A stretch of DNA of 5,686 bases from CAYGZC01 sp964354225 (GCA_964354225.1 CAYGZC010000163.1:1-5686); one strand, 5' to 3'. Counted from the stretch's first letter, positions 1-5,299 are shown. The notes: generated from the sequence alone by a model not told the origin. Translations and numbers: made by a program.

Positions 1-142
1 AGCGGAACGAGGGTTTACCCGCGCGTCGTTCCGCAGCGCTCTCATGAGCGAGCGACGCTTTTGTGGTTGTGCATTTGTTTGCGCTATCATTTACTTAAAC
101 TCTTTCTTGCGCAACCACTCGCGAGCGAATGGCTGCGGAACG
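1..142. repeat. Structured GC-rich repeat, copy R1 (cut by window start)
   Basis: Closely related to 4404-4543 (copy R2). Two nested structures are visible. The first is a hairpin with perfect arms GCGGAACG (2-9) and CGTTCCGC (27-34), with a GGG/CCC inner pair. The second is a longer foldback in which TTCCGCAGC near 29-37 faces GCTGCGGAA near 132-140, enclosing a 10-bp stem GTGGTTGTGC (63-72) with GCGCAACCAC (109-118). R2 has the same stem with a fully paired GTGGTTGCGC arm. Loop sequences differ between copies while the stems are kept, and a one-base length change near 51-54 shifts any reading frame, so the element is structural and non-coding. The open frame crossing 61-276 on the plus strand is not a gene. 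No other feature is seen up to 209. Confidence 0.75.
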
Positions 143-238
143 TGTGCAACAAAAATGCTGTTGCGAAGCGAACTAATATTGACAAATTTATCGTGAGCGA
201 AGCAATGGTTCATTTTACATTTTTGTTGCTGTTATGTG
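135..238 (-). other. attC-like recombination site 1 (end of cassette A)
   Basis: A 12-bp perfect stem GCAACAAAAATG (146-157) with CATTTTTGTTGC (218-229) is flanked by core-like boxes GCGGAAC (135-141) and GTTATGTG (231-238). The loop carries GTTGCGAAGCGAAC (160-173) and GTGAGCGAAGCAATGG (193-208), motifs that recur in the other junctions in the same orientation. The order core, short spacer, stem, long loop, stem, spacer, core is the attC plan. The cores do not fit the strict GTTRRRY consensus, so the integron assignment is an inference. The 182-residue lipoprotein gene ends inside this site (stop at 210). Confidence 0.55.
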
Positions 239-758
239 AAGAAATCGTGCTGTCATTAACGCATTCAGGATTCTGATTAAATCTATAGTTATAAATATTG
301 AAAGCATCGATAGCTTGAGCACGTCCTTCTAGTTCCAAATAGCTACCTAAGAATCCAACGGCTAATCCAATAACGTATCCACCGCCGATCAGGGACATAC
401 CATCATCAATTGTAGGAGATGTAAAACCAAGTATAATTCCAGCAGAAATCATGGAAATACCAGCCCATTGTATTACTACACCGGTTGTATGATTATTTTT
501 TGCAGATATAGCTAACGCTTCCGCTTCAGGTATACAAGAAACTTCTTTTGCGAGACCATCCCAATCGTCACTGCAAACCATCATACTATCCTTTGATATA
601 AATAATCCTTTATCGTATGACCACGTAAGCTCACCCTTTACTGCTTTTTGTCTCATGTATTGGGTAGATAAAGAGGCACAACCTTGAAACAATGTCAGTA
701 GAACAGATATTATGGCCAGAAATAATCCTGTAGTAATGATCCAGTAATTATTATTCAT
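210..758 (-). CDS. Putative lipoprotein, paralogue of the upstream lipoprotein (182 aa)
   Basis: Function unknown. Residues 5-24 form a hydrophobic signal segment followed by FQGC, so Cys27 is a plausible lipidation site and the protein is probably envelope-anchored. The start has GGGGT about 10 bases upstream. A glycine-rich hydrophobic stretch at about 92-140 could be one or two membrane segments, with a charged ELEGRAQAIDAF segment after it. It shares an architecture with the neighbouring lipoprotein: lipidated Cys27, a Cys at 75 followed by EA at 78-79, AGI near 99-101, DAxxIxN at 151-157, then Cys166. The pair therefore look like diverged paralogues. It is the last gene of a three-gene minus-strand operon, 43 bp or more after its neighbour. 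Its final codons lie inside the recombination-site stem, so its C-terminus (Asn/Lys/Ser-rich) may vary with the site. Confidence 0.75.
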   Translation of the reverse strand: MNNNYWIITTGLFLAIISVLLTLFQGCASLSTQYMRQKAVKGELTWSYDKGLFISKDSMMVCSDDWDGLAKEVSCIPEAEALAISAKNNHTTGVVIQWAGISMISAGIILGFTSPTIDDGMSLIGGGYVIGLAVGFLGSYLELEGRAQAIDAFNIYNYRFNQNPECVNDSTISSHNSNKNVK

Positions 759-801
759 TTTTTATTTACCCCAAATATTGTGTGACAGCATCTTTGTCAT
801 C

Positions 802-1554
802 CTATTGTTTTTGAAAAGATATAGTTATTCTATCATCGGTCGTTTTTTCAACATTACAATGTAATGATAATGATTTTGTTCGAACGTAGAATGTGTCACC
901 TTCCTTTACTTTGATGGATTTCTTTTTGTAGTAGCCATGTTTATCCTTGTCAACACCTACGATACCATCAAAGGTAAGCAATACAGCGCTAATAAATAAA
1001 GATTCCCGTGTCTTTGAACACTTTAACCTGATCTTTCCATTTAAGATAATTACAGTGCTATCATAAAGTATATCAACAAAGGACGGGATAATCATTTCTT
1101 CACGCTCCATATTTTCTACATAGTCTTTAGTTGGTTCAATACATCTGGCTTGGTCATTATGAATGTACATTGCATCAACTAATTGTGCTACACCGCTATG
1201 TTGAAGTGCTATACCCTTAAAATAGATGCCCCAGCCAATTAGAGGGATTCCTGCAGTAAGTTGAGATGTTTTACCCATCTCATATGAGCGTCGTCCTTCC
1301 TTGATCAACTGTTGTGCTTCACCATCACATTGGAGAAGCGTATCCGCATGTTCGGAGGTAGTAACGTTAGATATTGTAAGGATATTGCTATCTTTAATAA
1401 GTGCTAAATCTCCTTGTTTTTGTATAAGGTAAACCCTATGATCATTGGGTGGCTTAAAGCTTGTCGAGGGAGCACAACTCAATATAAAAAGCGTCATAAA
1501 ACAGAATCCAAAAAAGGTTGTGTGAGCAAATACTTTTTCATTTATGATTGTCAT
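802..1554 (-). CDS. Putative lipoprotein (250 aa)
   Basis: No family recognised. The frame is open to an ATG at 1629, but the ATG at 1552-1554 is chosen because GGAG sits 6 bases upstream and it puts a signal peptide at the N-terminus: residues 9-26 are hydrophobic and end ILSC, making Cys27 the likely lipidated residue. The part up to about residue 140 resembles the downstream 182-residue protein: Cys76 with EA at 79-80, an AGIPLIGWGI segment near 101-110, VDAMYIHN at 126-133 and Cys138. The C-terminal 110 residues are an extra region, rich in alternating hydrophobic and charged residues and probably beta-stranded, ending in a Gln-Lys-Gln tail. It lies between the beta-barrel gene and the second lipoprotein, all on the minus strand, and is probably co-transcribed with them. 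A shared envelope role is inferred from context only. Confidence 0.75.
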   Translation of the reverse strand: MTIINEKVFAHTTFFGFCFMTLFILSCAPSTSFKPPNDHRVYLIQKQGDLALIKDSNILTISNVTTSEHADTLLQCDGEAQQLIKEGRRSYEMGKTSQLTAGIPLIGWGIYFKGIALQHSGVAQLVDAMYIHNDQARCIEPTKDYVENMEREEMIIPSFVDILYDSTVIILNGKIRLKCSKTRESLFISAVLLTFDGIVGVDKDKHGYYKKKSIKVKEGDTFYVRTKSLSLHCNVEKTTDDRITISFQKQ

Positions 1555-1560
1555 ATAATT

Positions 1561-1564
1561 CTCC
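1561..1564 (-). promoter_or_regulatory. Ribosome binding site deciding the lipoprotein start
   Basis: GGAG on the minus strand, 6 bases before the ATG at 1552-1554. The upstream in-frame ATG codons at 1629 and 1566 have no comparable site, and starting there would bury the signal peptide behind 21-25 extra residues. Confidence 0.6.
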
Positions 1565-1647
1565 ATAACGATATCTAAGACAACAGTAAGTTTTTTCACA
1601 ATGACATGTTTTGTGTTTGCGCGACACAATTGCTATCAAAAAATTGT

Positions 1648-2223
1648 TTAAAGAAATATTGTGAATAAGGACAACTGCCAACTAGTTCTGCTAAACCACA
1701 AATTGAATGAATATTTTATGGACAAATCAACTGAAATGTCTTCTAGAAAAAAATATTCATAACTTAGACCAAATGAATAAATAGTAAAAGGAAAGTAGTA
1801 AAATGGTTGATATCCACCAACGTAGTATTTAGTATATGAAGTTGGCTTTGGTGACCAATTGTGAAAACCAACAATATCACAGCCCAAACCTGGTCTCAAA
1901 CCCCGAATCAAAACAGTAGGTACATAAGCACTGAGAACTACTTGATAGTAGTCTTCCTCTCGTGTTTGAGGGCGCTCATATTGGATGTAGCTTAGAGAAA
2001 AGACAGCTGCGGTGTCCCAAGTCTTGCCCAGCTTTTGCATGGCATAGACTGATATTCCTCGACCATTTCCTGCAATGTGTTTAAATTCGTGACTAATTGG
2101 TCTAGAATACATAGCACCCGCTCCAAATCTGAGATTTGTTTCAACTTGTGAATAGACGATCTCAGATGTGGCAATCAATATATTCAGCACGATCAAAGCT
2201 ATAGTGTTGCATGATATTTTCAT
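1648..2223 (-). CDS. Putative outer-membrane beta-barrel protein (191 aa)
   Basis: Family not identified. The N-terminus is a Sec-type signal peptide: Lys2, a hydrophobic core at about 7-19 and a probable cleavage after VYS at 23-25. The mature part has many short alternating segments rich in Tyr, Phe, Gly and Ser (for example FSLSYIQYE, QVVLSAYVPTVLI, YSFGLSYEYFF, DISVDLSIKYSFNLWF, SWQLSLFTIFL). These are typical of small barrel proteins of about 8 strands, and the chain ends in an aromatic/hydrophobic strand. It is the first gene of a minus-strand operon; the next start is 93 bp downstream. AAGGA lies about 12 bases before the ATG, a long spacing, so translation may be modest. A porin, adhesin or surface-assembly role cannot be distinguished. 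Confidence 0.75.
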   Translation of the reverse strand: MKISCNTIALIVLNILIATSEIVYSQVETNLRFGAGAMYSRPISHEFKHIAGNGRGISVYAMQKLGKTWDTAAVFSLSYIQYERPQTREEDYYQVVLSAYVPTVLIRGLRPGLGCDIVGFHNWSPKPTSYTKYYVGGYQPFYYFPFTIYSFGLSYEYFFLEDISVDLSIKYSFNLWFSRTSWQLSLFTIFL

Positions 2224-2300
2224 CTTTCTACACTTTTCCTTAGATGATCTATCTTATTTAGTTATTATCGAAACATAGCACGTAACAGCACGATTTTTTT

Positions 2301-2436
2301 CACATAACGTTTCCGAAAAGCATGCCGCCGTTTTGCAAACCATCAAATGACACATTATAAGTGAGCAAAACGGTGGAACGAGCCCAATCAAATCCTATCA
2401 TAATGCGAGTGTCGTGCTTTTTCGGTGTTAGTTGCC
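2301..2436 (-). other. attC-like recombination site 2 (end of cassette B, start of cassette A)
   Basis: Core-like boxes CACATAAC (2301-2308) and GTTAGTTGCC (2427-2436) flank a two-part hairpin. The outer stem pairs CCGAAAAGCA (2313-2322) with TGCTTTTTCGG (2415-2425) and leaves one extra T unpaired, like the extrahelical base of attC sites. The inner stem pairs CCGTTTTGC (2328-2336) with GCAAAACGG (2365-2373) and continues with a G-T wobble. The right half of the loop has GTGAGC followed by GTGGAACG, a degenerate form of the motif in sites 1 and 3. No gene is seen in 2224-2464. Confidence 0.6.
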
Positions 2437-3571
2437 GTTTTTGCATTTGAAGTGGATATCCTGTTCACTTTTCTTTGCGCAAAGATTTCTTTTCAGGTGA
2501 TGAGAAGACTTGTGTCAGACGTTCTATCGTTCCCATTAACATATCCAACATTATAAAAGATTCTTTTCCACCAATTCCAAATTCCTCCATAAATGGACCA
2601 TGCATCATCATCTCACTAGTCCGTCTAAGAACTTGGATTGTTCGATCAATCTCATTACGATCTCCAGATTTAATTGCTCTGTACACTTCTTGGCCAAGTT
2701 CGTGGAGCCATGGTAAATCATCTCGAAACATACTGGTTACCATTAATATTCCAATTGGATCACGTGATACCTCCGACATATGCATCAGCTCGTCCATCAT
2801 CATTGGTGAGAAACGTCTAGATCGCCGCCGGCGTATGGGATCAATTGCATCCGTCAGTCGATTTTCAACCCTTGATGGTAAATCTTTGAACATGAGCTTT
2901 ACTTCTTCAAACAGTTTTGCAACGGAAGTTTCATCAACTACTCCTTTGTCCTCTTTCTTCTCTTTGGTATCTCCAAGTTTTTTAAGTATCTCACTGGTTT
3001 TTTGTTTAAATGCTTTAACCTGCATTTGAATTGCATCATGGTCTGGTTCGGAATTTGGAATATGACGAACAAGTTGCATGACCAACTTTGTAAGAGATTC
3101 TTCCTCATCATCTGAATTCTGAAATTGTGCGAATGGCCCGTTGTTTGCTCTGGATAGAGGTATACCGAGGGTAATGCCGTATACAGAGGTGTCCAATCTT
3201 CCTTTGGCCACACCAGCCTCATATAGAATCCATGGGCGATCCAAACTCCGTTGAGTCAGCAAACAAACAACATCGGATGCATCATTGAGTTTTTTCATTA
3301 GTTCTGGGTACCATTCTAAGCCATACTCGATACCTTGGGAGCCTTTCCTATCTGAAGAACGAAAGGACTTTAAAACTCCGCAACTCACTATGCTCAACAG
3401 TTTACTGAATGCTTCTGCTAGTTCAGCATCTCTATTATCGTGACTAATGAAGATGAGCGGTAATTTTTGGGGAGAAGAAAGTGGTACACTCTCAACTTTC
3501 CCTTTCTCTGTTGTTGACTCTGGCATATTTATATCCTTTCAAGAATTTTGATTGCAAAAATGGCAACTAAC
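2427..3571 (-). mobile_element. Gene cassette B: single TIR-domain gene
   Basis: The ends are an 18-of-19 inverted repeat, GTTAGTTGCCRTTTTTGCA, at 2427-2445 and reversed at 3553-3571. The single mismatch is a G-T wobble on the plus strand. One gene fills the segment, with a 45-bp leader before its start and its stop 28 bp before the repeat. This compact one-gene form is the classic integron cassette shape, probably without its own promoter. Confidence 0.65.
2465..3526 (-). CDS. TIR-domain protein, probable NADase-type defence effector (353 aa)
   Basis: The N-terminal TIR fold covers about residues 22-150. It shows the first strand LPLIFISHDNRD (22-33), the helix AELAEAFSKLL (34-44), VVCLLTQRSLDRPW (86-99) and the WxxxE motif W99-I-L-Y-E103. 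Glu103 is in the position of the catalytic glutamate of NAD-cleaving TIR domains. Bacterial TIR proteins of this type usually deplete or convert NAD+ when phage infection is sensed. Residues 160-215 are charged and helical (Lys/Glu-rich linker 186-195), a basic patch RRRRSRR lies at 232-238, and the rest is Met-rich helix, probably an oligomerisation or sensing region; I do not recognise that part. AAGGA is 7 bases before the ATG, a good site. There is no partner gene in its cassette, so it may act alone, unlike Thoeris, which pairs TIR with a second protein. The defence role is inferred from the family. Confidence 0.85.
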   Translation of the reverse strand: MPESTTEKGKVESVPLSSPQKLPLIFISHDNRDAELAEAFSKLLSIVSCGVLKSFRSSDRKGSQGIEYGLEWYPELMKKLNDASDVVCLLTQRSLDRPWILYEAGVAKGRLDTSVYGITLGIPLSRANNGPFAQFQNSDDEEESLTKLVMQLVRHIPNSEPDHDAIQMQVKAFKQKTSEILKKLGDTKEKKEDKGVVDETSVAKLFEEVKLMFKDLPSRVENRLTDAIDPIRRRRSRRFSPMMMDELMHMSEVSRDPIGILMVTSMFRDDLPWLHELGQEVYRAIKSGDRNEIDRTIQVLRRTSEMMMHGPFMEEFGIGGKESFIMLDMLMGTIERLTQVFSSPEKKSLRKEK

Positions 3572-3706
3572 GTATCGGCAAAAAATTGCCGTTGTGGAAC
3601 GAACTCGAAATAATATTTTAAACAGAAAGTGAGTGTAGCAATGGAACGAAAACAAAAATCGGGAGGCAAAATGAGTGTCATTTTTTGCCGTGTTAGCCGA
3701 AGTTGC
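3562..3706 (-). other. attC-like recombination site 3 (end of cassette C, start of cassette B)
   Basis: Cores GGCAACTAAC (3562-3571) and GTTAGCC (3692-3698, with the match continuing to 3706) flank a perfect 11-bp stem CGGCAAAAAAT (3576-3586) with ATTTTTTGCCG (3680-3690). The loop has an inner pair TTGCC/GGCAA (3586-3590 with 3665-3669), then GTTGTGGAACGAAC (3591-3604) and GTGAGTGTAGCAATGG (3629-3644), in the same order and orientation as in site 1. GTTAGCC is close to the integron core consensus. Minus-strand open frames crossing here are not genes. Confidence 0.65.
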
Positions 3707-3738
3707 AGTTCTTTTGTTAAAAGTTTTGTGGCGCAACC

Positions 3739-3909
3739 ATGACGCGGGAAGAATGGGATGAATATAAACTGCAACTTGAGATTGAATATTGGAAATACTA
3801 TCGCGATCACTCACCATTATGGAAATCATATTGTATATTAAAGAATTTTTTTGGCAAAAAGCAGAAGGATAAGAATTGCTTGCAAGTAAAGGAATCGAAT
3901 GACAACTGA
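3739..3909 (+). CDS. Small hypothetical protein (56 aa), convergent with the membrane protein
   Basis: ATG at 3739, TGA at 3907-3909. The product is strongly protein-like: residues 2-24 are dense in Glu, Asp, Tyr and Trp in a helical pattern (MTREEWDEYKLQLEIEY, then WKYYRDH), followed by a short hydrophobic/aromatic turn (LWKSYCILKNFFG, 27-39) and a basic polar tail. The unusual composition in the 33 codons lying outside the neighbouring gene argues against chance. No Shine-Dalgarno site is obvious; the start lies 47 bp inside the cassette boundary. The last 72 bp overlap the 3' end of the 128-residue membrane protein on the other strand, so the two would interfere transcriptionally. No function is assigned; a small partner or regulator is one possibility. 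Confidence 0.5.
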   Translation: MTREEWDEYKLQLEIEYWKYYRDHSPLWKSYCILKNFFGKKQKDKNCLQVKESNDN

Positions 3910-4224
3910 TTCTCGTCTTAGAATATTATTGCGTTGGGATAGTATCCTTTGTTGTTCCATTTGCTTTTGCTCGTCAGGCATATCTTCAACACGACCTAAA
4001 AATCTATAAAACGAAAGTTGATCTTTGAAGTTCAATACTATTAAACCCGCAGATATGATGGAGATAAAGATAAGGAGAAGTCCAAAAAAATTCTCGCTAA
4101 CGGAGGTAACGGAAAAAACTGCCACGAGAATACCATTGACGGTTAACAATGCCGACCAAAAGCTGGATGCCGATTCTCTCGTAATATCTCTTAACCGAAT
4201 ATCGTTGTCAGAATATTTTGTCAT
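3838..4224 (-). CDS. Small inner-membrane protein with three predicted helices (128 aa)
   Basis: Family not recognised. A charged N-terminus (residues 1-20) is followed by hydrophobic segments at about 22-42, 46-66 and 107-125. Between the second and third is a soluble stretch of about 40 residues rich in Gln, Glu and Arg (QMEQQRILSQRNNILRRE), probably helical and on the cytoplasmic side. The chain ends in AKKIL. Small proteins of this kind are common in accessory cassettes, sometimes as effectors or immunity-type partners, but nothing here fixes a role. No clear ribosome site precedes the ATG at 4222-4224, and the 67-bp leader runs to the cassette boundary. The 3' end overlaps the convergent 56-residue gene. 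Confidence 0.7.
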   Translation of the reverse strand: MTKYSDNDIRLRDITRESASSFWSALLTVNGILVAVFSVTSVSENFFGLLLIFISIISAGLIVLNFKDQLSFYRFLGRVEDMPDEQKQMEQQRILSQRNNILRRESVVIRFLYLQAILILLLFAKKIL

Positions 4225-4291
4225 TGGATTTTATTTTTTAATGGGGTTGTGCCACAAAACGAATAAGATTGTATCTGCAATTTTGGCTAAT

Positions 4292-4543
4292 GTCGCGCGG
4301 GAAGTACGAACGTGCGAGTGAACGGCTCTCCTGTTTTTGGAGAGACGATTTGAGCGAGCATGGAGTACTTCCCGATGTTCCGCGCCGTTCGCGTAGCGAA
4401 CAAGCGGAACGAGGGTGAAACCCGCGCGACATTCCGCAGCCGCTCATGAGCGAGCGTGCTTTTGTGGTTGCGCAGTTGTTTGCTTATTCATGTTCGTACT
4501 TTCTTTCGCGCGCAACCACTCGCGAGCGAATGGCTGCGGAACG
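4292..4543. repeat. Composite structured repeat, complete copy R2 (attC-like site 4 plus empty cassette)
   Basis: Four structures stand in a row. (1) Stem GGGAAGTAC (4299-4307) with GTACTTCCC (4365-4373), inner hairpin CTCTCC/GGAGAG (4326-4331 with 4339-4344), and loop motif TTTGAGCGAGCATGGAG. (2) GTTCCGC...GCGGAAC (4377-4410) enclosing a perfect GTTCGC/GCGAAC hairpin. (3) GCGGAA (4404-4409) with TTCCGC (4432-4437), inner GGGT/ACCC. (4) TTCCGCAGCC (4432-4441) with GGCTGCGGAA (4532-4541), enclosing GTGGTTGCGC/GCGCAACCAC (4464-4473 with 4510-4519). A palindrome GCTCATGAGC sits at 4442-4451. The part from 4404 recurs as R1 and the part up to about 4392 as R3. Nothing convincing is encoded; this accounts for the gap 4225-4623. 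Confidence 0.75.
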
Positions 4544-4623
4544 TATGAGTGTAAAAGAAGTTAATTTTGTGAACCATAAATAAATCAATTTTCGTGAACA
4601 AAATAATTTAGCGAGGTCAATAT

Positions 4624-4770
4624 ATGCTTGTAACACATAAAAGTAATAAAGAAAAAATACTGGGCGCACTTGACGCACTTGCGATTGCATTAAGTGAACA
4701 TAAACACACATGGACAAAAAAACAGAGACGTTTGTACGAGAAAGCCGTCTCAATACTCAAAAAAGACTAA
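4624..4770 (+). CDS. Small hypothetical protein (48 aa)
   Basis: ATG at 4624, TAA at 4768-4770, with GAGG 7 bases before the start, a good ribosome site. The product is a compact helical protein: KILGALDALAIALSEHKHTW (11-30) looks like an amphipathic Leu/Ala helix, followed by a turn and a second helix KKQRRLYEKAVSILKKD (32-48). The pattern of an ALDALxxAL helix, then HxHTW, then QRRLYExA reminds me of small conserved hypothetical proteins in accessory regions, but I cannot name the family. The first codons overlap the left arm of a 13-bp inverted repeat (4626-4638). Its stop codon interlocks with that of the convergent 69-residue gene (stops at 4768-4770 and 4767-4769). Confidence 0.6.
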   Translation: MLVTHKSNKEKILGALDALAIALSEHKHTWTKKQRRLYEKAVSILKKD

Positions 4771-4779
4771 GACTTTTTT
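4759..4779. terminator. Weak bidirectional terminator-like hairpin between convergent genes
   Basis: AAAAAAG (4759-4765) and CTTTTTT (4773-4779) can pair across a 7-base loop containing both stop codons. Each transcript would end with a short U-run. The stem is nearly all A-T, so it is weak alone. Confidence 0.3.
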
Positions 4780-4976
4780 CTTCGATTATATGGAGATTGA
4801 TTGGTCGGCTTTAGAGAAATACCTTTCTCGCTGGCTTTTGAGCGAATGGCATCTTCGGTGCGACCAAGGTCTAAGCCAATAATACGAGTAGGTGTATTTT
4901 TCTTAGCCAAGTCACGTATTTTAGAAATCTCTGATGATTTCCATGGTTTACCAGTATTACGATTATATTTTGCCAT
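4767..4976 (-). CDS. Small Myb/SANT-like helix-turn-helix protein (69 aa)
   Basis: Belongs to a recognisable group of short conserved proteins that start MAKYNxNTGKPW and carry one Myb/SANT-like DNA-binding helix set. The signature is Trp12, Glu16, a helix through ISKIRDLAKKN (17-27), TPTRIIGLDLGRTEDAI (28-44) containing the probable turn and recognition helix, RSKASEKGISL (45-55), then a basic Asn/Arg/Lys tail. The LGRTxxAIxxKAxxxGISL pattern resembles the DNA-binding ends of other small Myb-like regulators. It probably binds DNA, but no target is known. GAGG lies 5 bases before the ATG. It is convergent with the 48-residue gene and shares the framing inverted repeat with it. A regulator of the neighbouring cassette or an autonomous factor are both possible. 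Confidence 0.8.
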   Translation of the reverse strand: MAKYNRNTGKPWKSSEISKIRDLAKKNTPTRIIGLDLGRTEDAIRSKASEKGISLKPTNQSPYNRRKKS

Positions 4977-5128
4977 AATTACCTCATAAAATGAAAGAAT
5001 GTGTTACAAGCTATGATAAAACGAGCGACTTTTACACGATTGTTGTACGCCGTGCACAAATATATCTTTAATTGTTTTTTATAATTCATTTTTCGCCAGC
5101 ACCATGAAAGCAACAATAAATAATATAT

Positions 5129-5152
5129 GGATGGGCGATTTCTCGCCCATCC
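5129..5152 (-). terminator. Strong hairpin just after the microprotein gene
   Basis: A perfect 10-bp stem GGATGGGCGA (5129-5138) with TCGCCCATCC (5143-5152) and a 4-base loop. It begins 3 bases after the stop of the 29-residue gene on the minus strand. The following minus-strand sequence is AT-rich but has no continuous U-run, so it may act as a terminator or as a 3' stabilising structure. Confidence 0.55.
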
Positions 5153-5155
5153 AAT

Positions 5156-5245
5156 TTAACGAAGTAGAGCAAGTAAATAAGCAATAGCCAGAATGACCAT
5201 CGCAATATTCAACTTAATCTCTACGTTCACGATGAACTTTGTCAT
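5156..5245 (-). CDS. Single-helix membrane microprotein (29 aa)
   Basis: ATG at 5243-5245, TAA at 5156-5158. The product starts MTKFIVNVEIKLN and continues into a hydrophobic helix IAMVILAIAYLLALL (14-28), ending in Arg29. GGAG sits 6 bases before the ATG and a strong hairpin follows the stop after 3 bases, so start site, coding stretch and terminator-like element are consistent with a tiny real gene. Charged residues flanking one helix suggest an inner-membrane microprotein. Small hydrophobic peptides of this size include type I toxins and regulatory microproteins, but no antisense RNA or partner is evident. The leader contains mutually exclusive palindromes that could control its ribosome site. 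Confidence 0.5.
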   Translation of the reverse strand: MTKFIVNVEIKLNIAMVILAIAYLLALLR

Positions 5246-5251
5246 TGTAAA

Positions 5252-5299
5252 CTCCAATGCAAAGCTCGGAGCGCGCTCCAAGCAGTTAATTACTTGGAG
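5252..5299 (-). promoter_or_regulatory. Possible leader switch in front of the microprotein
   Basis: In the minus-strand transcript the order is CUCCAAG (5299-5293), CUUGGAG (5282-5276), palindrome GGAGCGCGCUCC (5279-5268), then UUGGAG (5257-5252), which holds the ribosome site. CUCCAA can pair with the upstream CUUGGAG or with the ribosome-site UUGGAG; if the palindrome folds on itself, the first pairing is excluded. Two alternative folds, one hiding the start, are therefore possible. No ligand or trigger is visible. Confidence 0.35.

Larger units (their letters stand above)
231..2308 (-). mobile_element. Gene cassette A: beta-barrel protein plus two lipoproteins
   Basis: The segment is bounded by a private inverted repeat. 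The left end at 231-253 matches the reverse complement of the right end at 2285-2308, starting GTTATGTGAA and continuing to TCGTGCTGT, with one substitution and one A-run length change. This end sequence is absent from the other cassettes. The three genes inside are all on the minus strand, and the first starts 85 bp from the right boundary. With three genes it is larger than a typical one-gene integron cassette; no further recombination site is seen between the genes, so they would move together. Confidence 0.55.
3692..4291 (-). mobile_element. Gene cassette C: membrane protein and small convergent gene
   Basis: The left end 3692-3708 (GTTAGCCGAAGTTGCAG) and the reversed right end 4275-4291 (ATTAGCCAAAATTGCAG) match at 14 of 17 positions. 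All three differences are G versus A, so the plus strand keeps G-T pairs there. It contains two convergent genes that overlap at their 3' ends. Its right core reads ATT instead of GTT, which may weaken recombination at that junction. Confidence 0.55.
4626..5011. repeat. 13-bp perfect inverted repeat framing a convergent gene pair
   Basis: GCTTGTAACACAT at 4626-4638 and its exact reverse complement ATGTGTTACAAGC at 4999-5011. The coordinates span the whole framed unit, which holds the 48- and 69-residue genes. The arrangement matches the rule seen in the neighbouring cassettes, where each cassette has private complementary ends, so the unit may be a small cassette or an insertion inside a larger junction. 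Confidence 0.6.
4536..5048 (-). other. Possible attC-like site 5, split by a two-gene insert
   Basis: The core-like box GCGGAACG (4536-4543) and arm GTGTAAAAG (4549-4557) face arm CTTTTACAC (5029-5037) and core GTTGTAC (5042-5048). Spacers of 5 and 4 bases resemble the other junctions, but the arms are about 470 bp apart and the loop holds the 48- and 69-residue genes. Alternatively, two separate degenerate sites flank a small cassette: 4564-4604 has a weak ATTTTGT/ACAAAAT stem, and 5012-5041 has no good stem. The nine-base arm match is perfect but short, so this is tentative. Confidence 0.35.

Noticed and set aside
2475..3029. 184-residue open frame on the plus strand opposite the TIR gene
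   Set aside because: It is antisense to a clear TIR protein, has Ser/Ile/Arg-biased low-complexity composition and no ribosome site.
3529..3829. Two overlapping minus-strand frames across site 3
   Set aside because: They run through the hairpin and antisense to the 56-residue gene, and their translations look like random AT-rich sequence without a ribosome site.
2465..4224. Thoeris-like or toxin-antitoxin pairing of the TIR gene with the neighbouring membrane protein
   Set aside because: A complete recombination-like site separates them and each has its own cassette ends, so they appear to be independent; the membrane protein has no ThsA-like features.
4447..4584. Plus-strand frame inside copy R2 beginning ATGAGCGAGCG (about 45 codons)
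   Set aside because: The related stretch in copy R1 has a one-base length change just after the start, so the frame is not conserved, while the paired stems are. It is read as a by-product of a structural repeat.
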